Source: an uncultured Lachnospiraceae bacterium
GTDB taxonomy: Bacteria > Bacillota > Clostridia > Lachnospirales > Lachnospiraceae
DNA: 31,403 nucleotides
NCBI GenBank assembly: GCA_910578115.1
Contig: CAJTPO010000054.1
Coordinates: 1-31,403, forward strand
Direction of reading: 5' to 3'
Shown: positions 1-6,961 of the stretch, in pieces
How the letters are laid out: each line of letters starts with the position of its first letter
How positions within the stretch are numbered: the stretch's first letter is position 1
The notes under the pieces: generated by a model
Told to the model about the DNA's origin: nothing
What the model saw: the letters and a program-made list of their open reading frames with translations, nothing else
Database searches by the model: none
Position numbers and translations under genes: made by a program

Positions 1-722
1 CGGCCCGCCGCTGCTGTAAGCACGGCAAACCAGAGCAGACTAAGCACGATCCCCGGAAGCACCACTCCCGGATCCCAGAGCGGACTGTCCGCCGGCACCG
101 TCAGGCCATTTGGCAGAATCCCCAGTACCGGACACATCAACCGCACGGGAATTGCCGCCGGACACAGCCACCACAGTCCGGAACCGGCCAGCATCACCGT
201 TGCCCCCAGCGTCAATACCATACAGGAAAAAAGGTTTACAAAAACGCCGAAGCGTGCACTGACCATCAGGAAAAAGGGAATCTCCCACAGTGAGCAGATG
301 CTCAGCAATGCGGCCGCCGCAAGAGAGTTGACAGGCAAAATGCCGCTTCCCCAGACCATGTCTGCCACAAGTGTTCCAAAGGCAAGAAGCAGATTCGCCA
401 GACAAAGCGACAGCGTACAGTACAGAATCTTGCCAAACAGACAGGCGGACGGTGCAAGCGGGGCAGAAAGCAGATTGCAGTAGTGCAGCTTCTTTTCCCG
501 CTTGATCACCAGATAGCACAGAATCGCCAGCATCCCCGGCAGCAGCATGGTATACCACCAATTCCATGCACTCACGGCAAAAAAGATCCCGCGCGAAAAA
601 CTGAACACAAGGAACAGGGCCATCAGTGCGGACGCCGCCGGCAGAATCCGGACAAAAGTATGCTTCATTTTCAAATGCTCTGCGCGTACCAGCGCCGGCA
701 TGTTACTCTTATTCTCTCTCAT
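1..722 (-). CDS. Lantibiotic-immunity type ABC transporter permease (MutE/EpiE-like), 3' end outside window
   Basis: This is a membrane subunit of an ABC-2 type exporter, probably protecting the cell from a lantibiotic or similar antimicrobial peptide. I translated it by hand; about 240 codons are visible and the stop lies beyond position 1. It begins MRENKSNMPALVRAEHLKMK, a short cytoplasmic start typical of the family, followed by several hydrophobic segments (near residues 25-45, 53-72, 92-120, 130-150, 160-185 and 220-240). The start overlaps the stop of the upstream ATPase by one base (TGATG), so translation is coupled. Family members are about 250 residues, so only a few codons should be missing. 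The lantibiotic assignment is by family resemblance; the substrate cannot be read from the sequence. A second permease (MutG/EpiG-like) would be expected just outside the window. Confidence 0.75.
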   Translation of the reverse strand, partial: MRENKSNMPALVRAEHLKMKHTFVRILPAASALMALFLVFSFSRGIFFAVSAWNWWYTMLLPGMLAILCYLVIKREKKLHYCNLLSAPLAPSACLFGKILYCTLSLCLANLLLAFGTLVADMVWGSGILPVNSLAAAALLSICSLWEIPFFLMVSARFGVFVNLFSCMVLTLGATVMLAGSGLWWLCPAAIPVRLMCPVLGILPNGLTVPADSPLWDPGVVLPGIVLSLLWFAVLTAAAG

Positions 723-1429
723 CACACGGCCTCCTTTCCTCTGCACTCCTGCACCACTCTCATAAACAACGCTTCCAGATCCTCTTCGTGATCGATCTCG
801 TCGCTGTACCCCAGCCTGCCCCCGGCCATGATCCCGATATGGTCCGCGATCAGCTCCACTTCATTCAGAATATGGCTGGACAATATGACGGTAATGCCCT
901 GCTCCGGAAACGACCGGATCAGCTCACGCAGCTCCTGAATGCCCAGCGGATCCAGGCCGTTCGTCGGTTCGTCCAGGATCAGCAGCTTCGGACGGTTCAG
1001 CAGCGCCAGTGCAATGCCAAGGCGCTGCCGCATTCCCATGGAAAACTGCCCCGCTCTTTTTCTGCCCGTCCCGGTCAGGTCCACCGTCTGCAGCACCTCG
1101 TCGATGCGCGATTCCGGAAGACCCAGCATGATGGTCTTCACCCTGAGATTATCTCTGGCTGTCAGATTATCGTAAAGCGGCGGCGTCTCGATCAGCGCAC
1201 CGATCTTCCTCAGATCCTCCCTGCTCCATGCATGCCCCTCGAAGCTGATACTGCCGGAAGACGGCTGCAGCATACCGGTGATCATCTTAAGCGTCGTAGA
1301 TTTGCCCGCACCGTTCGGCCCCAGCAGCCCGTAGACAGAATTTTTTGTAACACCAAAAGAAACTTCGTCAACCACTGTCTGCTTTTTGAATGTTTTGGTC
1401 AACCTGTTGATTTCCAGAATTTGTTCCAT
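722..1429 (-). CDS. Lantibiotic-immunity type ABC transporter ATP-binding protein (MutF/EpiF/BcrA-like)
   Basis: This cytoplasmic ATPase powers the adjacent permease. All nucleotide-binding motifs are visible: Walker A GPNGAGKS (37-44), signature SMGMRQR (130-136), Walker B LLILDEP (149-155), D-loop GLD (158-160) and H-loop H186. At the usual Q-loop position the sequence is IETPPLY with Glu81 instead of Gln. This E-loop is characteristic of lantibiotic-immunity ATPases such as NukF and supports the substrate class. The length of 235 residues fits the family. The start has AAGGAA about nine bases upstream. It is the first gene of the pair. No two-component regulator gene is next to it in the window; the upstream gap holds a tandem repeat instead. 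Confidence 0.88.
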   Translation of the reverse strand: MEQILEINRLTKTFKKQTVVDEVSFGVTKNSVYGLLGPNGAGKSTTLKMITGMLQPSSGSISFEGHAWSREDLRKIGALIETPPLYDNLTARDNLRVKTIMLGLPESRIDEVLQTVDLTGTGRKRAGQFSMGMRQRLGIALALLNRPKLLILDEPTNGLDPLGIQELRELIRSFPEQGITVILSSHILNEVELIADHIGIMAGGRLGYSDEIDHEEDLEALFMRVVQECRGKEAV

Positions 1430-1568
1430 TTGTTTGATTTCCTTTCCTGTTTTTCATGTGATCGGATTGGCCTCCCGGGGCGGTGCTCAGGCAGATTTTC
1501 AAGATCATGCTTCCGCATCCGGCCATATACCGGCTCGCCTATCCGCGATGACCATACAGGCTTCCATG

Positions 1569-1653
1569 GCTGTTCTTCTATAGATGCTGTTCCTTCATAT
1601 ATGCTGTTTTTCCATATATGCTGTTTTTCCATATATGCTGTTCTTCCATAGAT
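1569..1653. repeat. Five tandem copies of a 17-bp unit upstream of the lantibiotic-immunity ABC genes
   Basis: The unit is GCTGTTTTTCCATATAT. Units start at 1569, 1586, 1603, 1620 and 1637. The third and fourth are identical; the first and last carry ATAGAT in place of ATATAT and TTCTT in place of TTTTT. A period of 17 shifts the reading frame at each copy, and no ribosome binding site precedes a convincing frame, so this is not a coding repeat. It lies 140-225 bp upstream of the ATPase start, in the leader or promoter region of the minus-strand operon. The rest of the 1430-1794 gap shows only the carbonic anhydrase terminator. Confidence 0.9.
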
Positions 1654-1751
1654 TGAGTCGCTTTGCCTGATTGGTCGTTAAAAACAGGATACAGGGTAAT
1701 TTTAAAGATTTGATAAAGATTTGCAGCTTTCTGATACAAATTTGCAGGCAC

Positions 1752-1779
1752 AAAAAAGGGCCGGTATATCGACCGGCCC
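1752..1779 (-). terminator. Rho-independent terminator after the carbonic anhydrase gene
   Basis: On the minus strand an eight-base perfect stem (GGGCCGGT / ACCGGCCC, loop of six) runs directly into TTTTTT. It lies 15 bp past the carbonic anhydrase stop, so it ends that transcript before the ABC transporter genes. Confidence 0.92.
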
Positions 1780-1794
1780 AATCCAAAAAAACGC

Positions 1795-2361
1795 TTAATC
1801 CAGGAATTCAACTTCTCCGCTGTCAATATGATAAAGAGCGCCGCACACCGTAAGGTCCCCTTTCTCCACCATATCCTTCAGGCTTTCTTTGATAACCTCT
1901 ACGCTTCTGCGCACGTTGAGGCAGCTCGCCTTGGTCTCGTCCTTCTCGTCCCCGATCGCTCTGCGGATCTCGTCGGTTATGTATTTCACAAAACCGCTGG
2001 GATCATGGTGCACTGCCGCACCTACCGCGCCGCAGTTCGTATGACCGAGCACCACCACCAGTTTGGTGCCAAGATGGTCCGCCGCGTATTCCACGCTTCC
2101 CAGCTGATGATGATCCATCACGTTACCGGCCACGCGGATCGTAAACAGTTCTCCGATGCCTGCACAAAAAACAGCTTCCGGGATCACCCTTGAATCGGAA
2201 CAGGTTATCACGGTTGCATAAGGACTCTGCCCGTTTTCACAAGTATGCTGTCTGATCGCGGGAGAAACATCCCCCGGATTTGTCTCAGCCTTCAGAAAAC
2301 GCTGGTTTCCTTCCTTAAGTTTCTCCAGCGCTTCCGCGGCAGATAATTTTTGTTCCTGCAT
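1795..2361 (-). CDS. Beta-class carbonic anhydrase
   Basis: This zinc enzyme reversibly hydrates CO2 to bicarbonate in the cytoplasm, supplying carboxylases and buffering pH. The diagnostic motif CSDSRV begins at Cys54, with the Asp56/Arg58 dyad, and the second zinc-ligand motif GHTNCGAVGA gives His107 and Cys110. All expected ligands are therefore present. The length of 188 residues fits the compact bacterial beta class. GGAGG lies about nine bases before the ATG. It has its own promoter (2445-2473) and terminator (1752-1779), so it is a single-gene unit. It has no functional link to its neighbours that I can see. Confidence 0.95.
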   Translation of the reverse strand: MQEQKLSAAEALEKLKEGNQRFLKAETNPGDVSPAIRQHTCENGQSPYATVITCSDSRVIPEAVFCAGIGELFTIRVAGNVMDHHQLGSVEYAADHLGTKLVVVLGHTNCGAVGAAVHHDPSGFVKYITDEIRRAIGDEKDETKASCLNVRRSVEVIKESLKDMVEKGDLTVCGALYHIDSGEVEFLD

Positions 2362-2444
2362 AATTCCATTTCCTCCATTTCCGGCGCTGTATCAGTCTGC
2401 GGCAAGCCCCGCAGCCCGCACAGATACCCCTTTTTTATAATTTC

Positions 2445-2473
2445 AGTATAAAGCACCCTGCCTTCGGATGCAA
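2445..2473 (-). promoter_or_regulatory. Sigma-A-type promoter of the carbonic anhydrase gene
   Basis: Read on the minus strand, TTGCAT and TATACT are separated by 17 bp, about 85 bp upstream of the carbonic anhydrase start. The match to TTGACA/TATAAT is good and the spacing is optimal. Confidence 0.65.
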
Positions 2474-2584
2474 TTACTTCTTATTTTGTTGCTGCCGTTT
2501 CCTTTCCGGTGACGTTACAGTTCCCGGCCTGACCGGCCCTGCGGCGGGGTGCCAGGCACCATAAACAGTAGCAGCCTTCCCACC

Positions 2585-3019
2585 TTACTGCTCTGTGAAA
2601 TCAATCTCGTACCATGTCCCGTGATCCGCCAGGGAACCGTCGGTCAATTTGACCCGGAGAATGCACGTGTTGGGATCACTTTCATCCGTATGCCCGTTGT
2701 CATACCATTCCGCAAAAACAACACGCAGCTTATCGGCTATCTCCCTGTTCTCTTCCTTAAGGATATGTCCCATATTCTCCGCATTCCCATGCCCAACAAA
2801 CCACTCGCCGCACACCGCAACTTCCGGATGCCTCGCGATCTGCTGCATTTTTTTGGACAATGCATAGGTAATAATATAGAAGGAACCGTCTTCATAAAAA
2901 CTGTCCACAGTGCGCACATAGGGCCTGCCATCCTCAACCGTGGCAAGGGCAAGCAGCGTATCGCATCCGAAACGCTCCTCCATGATCTGTTGTGTCTTGG
3001 GTGTTAATTTTTCACTCAT
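2585..3019 (-). CDS. Pyridoxamine 5'-phosphate oxidase-fold flavin-binding protein
   Basis: This is a small split-barrel protein of the pyridoxamine 5'-phosphate oxidase-like family, members of which bind FMN, F420 or heme. The family pattern is visible: ALATVEDGRPYVRTVDSFY near residues 24-43, then SFYIITYALSKKMQQIARHP, in which the strand is followed by a Lys-rich helix contacting the cofactor phosphate. The length of 144 residues fits the single-domain subfamily. It is not the true PdxH enzyme, which is longer, and the physiological substrate cannot be told. AGAGG precedes the ATG by ten bases. A good promoter lies at 3079-3106, so it is probably monocistronic. Confidence 0.85.
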   Translation of the reverse strand: MSEKLTPKTQQIMEERFGCDTLLALATVEDGRPYVRTVDSFYEDGSFYIITYALSKKMQQIARHPEVAVCGEWFVGHGNAENMGHILKEENREIADKLRVVFAEWYDNGHTDESDPNTCILRVKLTDGSLADHGTWYEIDFTEQ

Positions 3020-3078
3020 ACCGCAGTTACCTCTTTTCTCTGATCTACATAACCGTATTTTTCTGTACTCCTGTATTT

Positions 3079-3106
3079 ATTATAATCTTTTGTGATACGA
3101 AATCAA
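3079..3106 (-). promoter_or_regulatory. Promoter of the pyridoxamine-oxidase-fold gene
   Basis: On the minus strand TTGATT and a perfect TATAAT are separated by 16 bp, about 60 bp upstream of the start at 3019. Confidence 0.65.
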
Positions 3107-3145
3107 TATCCGGATTTCCATTTACAGGATCATTGCCACTTGCTC

Positions 3146-3184
3146 CGTTACAGTTCACGGTAAAACCGGCCGCGAACTGTAACG
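3146..3184. repeat. Inverted repeat with 11-bp perfect arms (CGTTACAGTTC)
   Basis: CGTTACAGTTC at 3146-3156 is matched by its reverse complement at 3174-3184, with a 17-base loop. A third copy of the same 11-mer is at 2513-2523, on the other side of the pyridoxamine-oxidase-fold gene. There is no T-run on either side, so it is not a standard terminator. It may be a REP-like dispersed palindrome. The remainder of the 3020-3482 gap contains only the two promoters listed. Confidence 0.8.
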
Positions 3185-3355
3185 CATCCAGCCCATTCCA
3201 AGCCGTCTCTGTCTGCGGTTTGTCAAAAATGCACAATACCACATCTCGTATTTACAGCCGTATCATTTCAGATTTGATACAAGATATTTCGTCTGCTTCT
3301 TTTCTGTGTACTGCGGATGCTGTTGTTTTTCTACATTCTTCCATCCATATTTGTA

Positions 3356-3384
3356 TTGTTTTTCAACTAAATCCATGGTATAAA
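3356..3384 (+). promoter_or_regulatory. Promoter of the Rpn-like gene
   Basis: TTGTTT and TATAAA are separated by 17 bp, about 100 bp upstream of the chosen ATG at 3483. Confidence 0.55.
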
Positions 3385-3482
3385 CAAATATAGTCAAATA
3401 ACACTTCTATTTGCAGTATCATTTACTTCCGCTCTACGCTTCAAAAAGCGGAACGATTCTAACCGAAAGAAAGGACACTTCT

Positions 3483-4487
3483 ATGACACAGATCAATTCA
3501 TGCACCCCATCTACCACCTTCACTGGCACAGACTGTATTTCACCGTCTCTTCCGGATGCCAATATGCCGGGATTTACTTTTCCTGCCTTCGGTCCGCTGC
3601 CGATCCCCATGACCAATGATTACCTGTTTCGGGCACTTCTACAGAAAAACAACAAAGTACTGAAAGGACTCGTCTGTTCTCTTCTTCACCTGGCTCCCGA
3701 GCAGCTGCATTCTGCGGAAATCACCAACCCCATCGAGCTGGGCGCTTCTGTCACCGACAAGACATTTATTCTGGATATCAAAGTCCTCCTCAACGATCAG
3801 ACTGTTCTCAATCTGGAAATGCAGGTCATCAATCAACATAACTGGGTAGAGCGTTCCCTGAGTTATCTATGCAGGGATTTTGACAGCCTGCAGTCGGGCG
3901 AATCCTATCAGGCCATCCGACCAGTTCTGCAGATCGGTATTCTGAACTTCACACTTTTTCCAGAACAGCCGGAATTCTATGCCACCTATCAATTTTTAAA
4001 TGTTAAAAATCATTCATTATATAGTGACAAACTACGTATTTCCGTGTTAAACTTAACACAGATAGAACTCGCAACGAAAGAGGACAAGTCCTGTCAGATC
4101 GATGCCTGGGCAAACCTCTTCAAAGCCACCGCCTGGGAGGAACTTACTATGCTGGCACAAAATAATGAATACATCAAGGAAGCAGCAGATACCATCTTCC
4201 GGCTCTGCCAGGACGAACGCGTCCGCGCGGAATGCCGGGCCCGTGAGGATCATTACCGCACACAGTTGGGCATTCAGCAGATGATGGACCGACAGGCCGC
4301 CGCATTAGAACAGCGCAATGCAGAGATCCAATCCAGAAATGCCGAGATTGAAGCGCAGGCTGCCGAAATCCAATCCCGCAATGCAGAAATCGAAGCGCAG
4401 GCTGCTGAAATCCAATCCCAGAATGCCGAAATTGACAAATTAAAAGCCTGGATAAAAGCACACGGGTACGATCCGACAGATATCTGA
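3483..4487 (+). CDS. Rpn family PD-(D/E)XK nuclease / transposase-like protein
   Basis: This belongs to the Rpn (recombination-promoting nuclease; PDDEXK_2) group, whose studied E. coli members are DNA endonucleases that promote RecA-independent recombination. The family start PMTNDYLFRALL is near residue 42. The catalytic core is FILDIKV (Asp98) followed by LNLEMQV (Glu112, Gln114), the ExQ variant usual in this group. A conserved block, QIDAWANLFKATAWEEL, lies further on. The C-terminus (roughly 276-325) is a predicted coiled coil built from repeated heptads NAEIQSR and NAEIEAQ. The frame could begin at 3411, but GAAAGGA seven bases before the ATG at 3483 favours a 334-residue protein. It is a lone gene without terminal inverted repeats, so movement is not demonstrated. 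Confidence 0.85.
   Translation: MTQINSCTPSTTFTGTDCISPSLPDANMPGFTFPAFGPLPIPMTNDYLFRALLQKNNKVLKGLVCSLLHLAPEQLHSAEITNPIELGASVTDKTFILDIKVLLNDQTVLNLEMQVINQHNWVERSLSYLCRDFDSLQSGESYQAIRPVLQIGILNFTLFPEQPEFYATYQFLNVKNHSLYSDKLRISVLNLTQIELATKEDKSCQIDAWANLFKATAWEELTMLAQNNEYIKEAADTIFRLCQDERVRAECRAREDHYRTQLGIQQMMDRQAAALEQRNAEIQSRNAEIEAQAAEIQSRNAEIEAQAAEIQSQNAEIDKLKAWIKAHGYDPTDI
4317..4442 (+). repeat. 21-bp / 42-bp in-frame tandem repeat encoding heptads
   Basis: Six 21-bp units (starts 4317, 4338, 4359, 4380, 4401 and 4422) encode seven-residue blocks of the type xAEIxxx. The higher-order unit is 42 bp and occurs twice almost identically. The repeat preserves the reading frame, and its seven-residue period matches a coiled-coil stalk whose length could vary between strains. 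Confidence 0.9.
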
Positions 4488-4560
4488 TCCCCATCCCCCC
4501 TTCTGCTTTTATGCCAGACCAGTCAGACCGCAGAGCAATCTGCTGCCTGCCGAAAAAAAT

Positions 4561-4608
4561 AAAACCGATGAGGCAGAACCTTATATCGCTCTGCCAAGCA
4601 TCGGTTTT
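4561..4608. terminator. Probable bidirectional terminator between the Rpn-like gene and the importer operon
   Basis: The arms AAAACCGATG and CATCGGTTTT (4561-4570 and 4599-4608) close an inner GGCAGA/TCTGCC stem. T-rich sequence follows on the plus strand, and an A-run precedes it (T-run on the minus strand). It lies between the converging ends of the plus-strand gene at 4487 and the minus-strand gene at 4711. Confidence 0.85.
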
Positions 4609-4625
4609 ATTTCTCTTTTACTTGT

Positions 4626-4660
4626 TATAGTGAACGACATTAGAAATTTCGTTTACTATA
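4626..4660 (+). repeat. 35-bp palindromic element, copy A
   Basis: It starts TATAGTGAACGACATTAG and ends TTTCGTTTACTATA. The outer 12 bp are inverted repeats of each other with one mismatch. An inverted copy (B) at 5899-5933 matches at 33 of 35 positions. It lies downstream of the substrate-binding protein gene, between that stop and the shared terminator. Confidence 0.85.
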
Positions 4661-4710
4661 TTTCTTTTATTCACTTTTACAAATACAGCGGTATATACCA
4701 CGAATGCGGC

Positions 4711-5679
4711 TTATTCTGCCGTAACTGCCTCCGTATACTGTACGCCCAGATCGGAGATCGTGCCGTCTGCCAGCTTCGCTTCGATGGCTTTGTTGATCAT
4801 ATCAAGCAATGCTGTGTTGCCCTTCTGTACGGCAACGGCATATTCCTCGGACTCGAATGCGGAAGCGTCTTCCACGATCTTCAGCCCTTCATTGTCGTCC
4901 ACATATTTCTGTGCGGTCGCAGAGTCGATCACTACTACATCACATTTACCGTTAACCAGCTCCAGCACTGCCTCGGTACCCTTCTTGAACGCCTCATAGG
5001 AGTACCCCATATCGTTGACACAAATCTCACCGGTGTAACCCTGCACAACACAGATCTTCTTGTCGGCCATGTCTGCCGCTGCCGCGATATCGGAATCTTC
5101 CTTCACGATCATAACCTGTGTCGCCGTGTAATAAGGCACGGAGAAATCAACCGCTTCCTTACGTTCCTCTGTCACGGTCATCGCCGCGATTGCCGCATCG
5201 ATCTGGCCATTCTGCAGTGCCACCAGCAGGGAATCAAACTCCATGTTCTCAATCGCAGCCGTCATCCCGTTATCCTCTGCGATCTGTTTCGCGATTGCCA
5301 TATCAATACCGTCATACTGATCGATCACACCTGTTCCTGCCACGAATTCAAAGGGCGGAAACTCTGCATTGGTGCCAAAGGTGAGGACGCCTTCTGTCTT
5401 TGTCGTAACCGCTCCGGCTGCCTCTGCTCCAGCCTCGTCTTCACCGGCCGCTGTCTCTTCCTCTGCTGCATCTGCCGTATCCTCCGCTGCCGCTTCTGTA
5501 TCTGCCGCTGCGTCTGTGTCCTCTGCCGCGTTTTCTTCAGATGCCTCCGCCTCTGTGCCTGCTGCCTCCGCGTTCGCCGCATCCGGTGCTGCGTCTTTTT
5601 CGCCTCCGCATGCTGTCAGTGTGGATACCGCCATCGCCATGGCCAGTATCAATGCTGCTGCCTTTGTCGCTTTCTTCAT
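4711..5679 (-). CDS. Amino acid ABC transporter substrate-binding lipoprotein
   Basis: This is the extracellular receptor of a polar amino acid importer (SBP_bac_3 family), anchored to the outer face of the membrane by lipid. A signal peptide with lipobox LTAC gives a lipidated Cys24. Residues 25-95 are an unusually long, low-complexity linker almost entirely of Ala, Glu, Asp and Thr. The binding domain follows: GTNAEFPPFEF, then DQYDGIDMAIAKQIAED, MEFDSLLVALQNGQIDAAIA and MTVTEERKEAVDFSVPYY, all canonical for the family. AGGAGG precedes the ATG. The permease and ATPase genes lie upstream on the same strand. The preferred amino acid (glutamine, cystine, histidine or other) cannot be decided here. 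Confidence 0.93.
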   Translation of the reverse strand: MKKATKAAALILAMAMAVSTLTACGGEKDAAPDAANAEAAGTEAEASEENAAEDTDAAADTEAAAEDTADAAEEETAAGEDEAGAEAAGAVTTKTEGVLTFGTNAEFPPFEFVAGTGVIDQYDGIDMAIAKQIAEDNGMTAAIENMEFDSLLVALQNGQIDAAIAAMTVTEERKEAVDFSVPYYTATQVMIVKEDSDIAAAADMADKKICVVQGYTGEICVNDMGYSYEAFKKGTEAVLELVNGKCDVVVIDSATAQKYVDDNEGLKIVEDASAFESEEYAVAVQKGNTALLDMINKAIEAKLADGTISDLGVQYTEAVTAE

Positions 5680-5898
5680 AATACTCTCCTCCTGTCAAAA
5701 ACATTGTTATTACTCCGGACTGCTCTGCTGTTGCTTTCACAGTCCTCTATATCAAAACCCTGCCCTCTGTCTATCCATGGCATCTCACCTCCGGGCCTGC
5801 CGACACCGGAACAGATACTTAACAGATACTTCCGCAGCACAGGCTGCATTCCATACAGGATAGAACAGACAACCGGTCTGATATCACATGTCACGCCT

Positions 5899-5933
5899 TA
5901 TCGTAAACGAAATTTCTAGTGTCGTTCACTATA
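5899..5933 (-). repeat. 35-bp palindromic element, copy B
   Basis: Read on the minus strand it begins TATAGTGAACGACACTAG and ends TTTCGTTTACGATA, differing from copy A at two of 35 positions. It lies about 220 bp upstream of the substrate-binding protein gene. In the rest of the 5680-6047 gap I see only a short tandem ACAGATACTT duplication near 5813-5834. Confidence 0.85.
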
Positions 5934-6047
5934 GTATCAGCGCTTTCCGATAACCGTCGTCAACTCCACTGCTGTCCGCCGCGCTCTCTCAATGCAGTCA
6001 TCTCGATGAGGCGGCCTTTGCTGCGGTATTTTGCCTGCAGACTATAT

Positions 6048-6770
6048 TTACAGAACCTTACTTAAGAAAAGTTTCGTCCTGTCGTTTTTCGGATTGCTGA
6101 ACACTTCCTGCGGTGTGCCACTCTCCATAACGACGCCCTGGTCGATAAAAAGCACTCTGGACGCCACCTCTCTTGCAAATCCCATCTCATGTGTGACGAT
6201 CACCATGGTCATGCCGGATCTGGCCAGATCCTTCATAACATCCAGCACCTCTCCCACCATCTCCGGATCCAGGGCCGATGTCGGCTCGTCAAAAAGCATG
6301 ATCTCCGGATTCATGGCCAGCGCCCTGGCGATCGCCACACGCTGTTTCTGCCCGCCCGAAAGCTGGGCCGGATAGGCGTCTGCCTTTTCCGCCAGATTGA
6401 CGCGCTCCAAAAGTTCCTGTCCCCTTTTGACCGCCTCTGCTTTGGTCATCTTTTTCAACAGCACGGGGGCGAGTGTGATATTGTCCATGATCGTCAGATG
6501 GGGAAAAAGATTAAACTGCTGAAATACCATACCCATCTTCTGTCTGACCACGTTGATGTTGACCTTCGGCGTATTGATCAGCTCGTTATCCACATAGATC
6601 TCACCCTCCGTTACATCCTCCAGCAGATTCAGGCAGCGCAGAAAAGTACTCTTGCCCGATCCCGACGGACCGATGATGACTACCACCTCTCCCTGCGAAA
6701 TATGTTCGTCTATCCCGTTTAAAACCGTCAGCCCGCCGAATTTTTTATGTAAGTTCTTCACCTTGATCAT
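6048..6770 (-). CDS. Polar amino acid ABC transporter ATP-binding protein (GlnQ-like)
   Basis: This cytoplasmic ATPase drives the amino acid importer. Motifs are complete: Walker A GPSGSGKS (34-41), Q-loop Q84, signature LSGGQ (137-141), Walker B IMLFDEP (157-163), D-loop ALD and H-loop His194. The strings LDPEMVGEVLDVMKDLA and THEMGFAREVA are typical of the GlnQ/HisP group. The frame is open further upstream to 6899, but AAGGAG eight bases before the ATG at 6770 and the normal family start MIKVKNLHKKFG fix a 240-residue protein. It lies between permease and receptor genes on one strand, separated from the permease by 190 bp that contain a direct repeat. Confidence 0.95.
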   Translation of the reverse strand: MIKVKNLHKKFGGLTVLNGIDEHISQGEVVVIIGPSGSGKSTFLRCLNLLEDVTEGEIYVDNELINTPKVNINVVRQKMGMVFQQFNLFPHLTIMDNITLAPVLLKKMTKAEAVKRGQELLERVNLAEKADAYPAQLSGGQKQRVAIARALAMNPEIMLFDEPTSALDPEMVGEVLDVMKDLARSGMTMVIVTHEMGFAREVASRVLFIDQGVVMESGTPQEVFSNPKNDRTKLFLSKVL

Positions 6771-6795
6771 AAGATACGCTCCTTCTTGTGCTCCT

Positions 6796-6888
6796 GCTGT
6801 CAGCAAACATGTATCATTCACTGCCAGTTTGACCGCTTCCGCTATCCGCTGTTCCACCATGCTGCCAGCAAATATGTATCGTTCACTG
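6796..6888 (-). repeat. Pair of 28-bp direct repeats in the permease-ATPase gap
   Basis: Copies at 6796-6823 and 6861-6888 match at 25 of 28 positions. On the minus strand each begins CAGTGAA(C/T)GATACAT and ends TGCTG(G/A)CAGC. The AGTGAACGA core is the same as in the 35-bp elements A and B, so all may be related sites. They sit 25-120 bp upstream of the ATPase start. Confidence 0.8.
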
Positions 6889-6961
6889 AGACTGAGCACC
6901 GCTCAACTTCTGCATGCCTGCGCCTGCTCTTTTTATCCGGCATAATACCGGCACGGACGGC

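Noticed and set aside
1569..1653. Tandem repeat considered as a CRISPR array
   Set aside because: The units are contiguous at 17 bp without spacers, and no cas gene is present.
3483..4487. The Rpn-like gene as a complete insertion sequence
   Set aside because: There are no terminal inverted repeats or target duplication at the gene borders; the nearby palindromes (copy A and the terminator) lie on one side only.
4630..5919. A long open frame of 429 codons on the plus strand opposite the substrate-binding protein gene
   Set aside because: It is a mirror of the Ala/Glu-rich lipoprotein gene, is full of Cys and Arg, has no ribosome binding site and matches no family I know.
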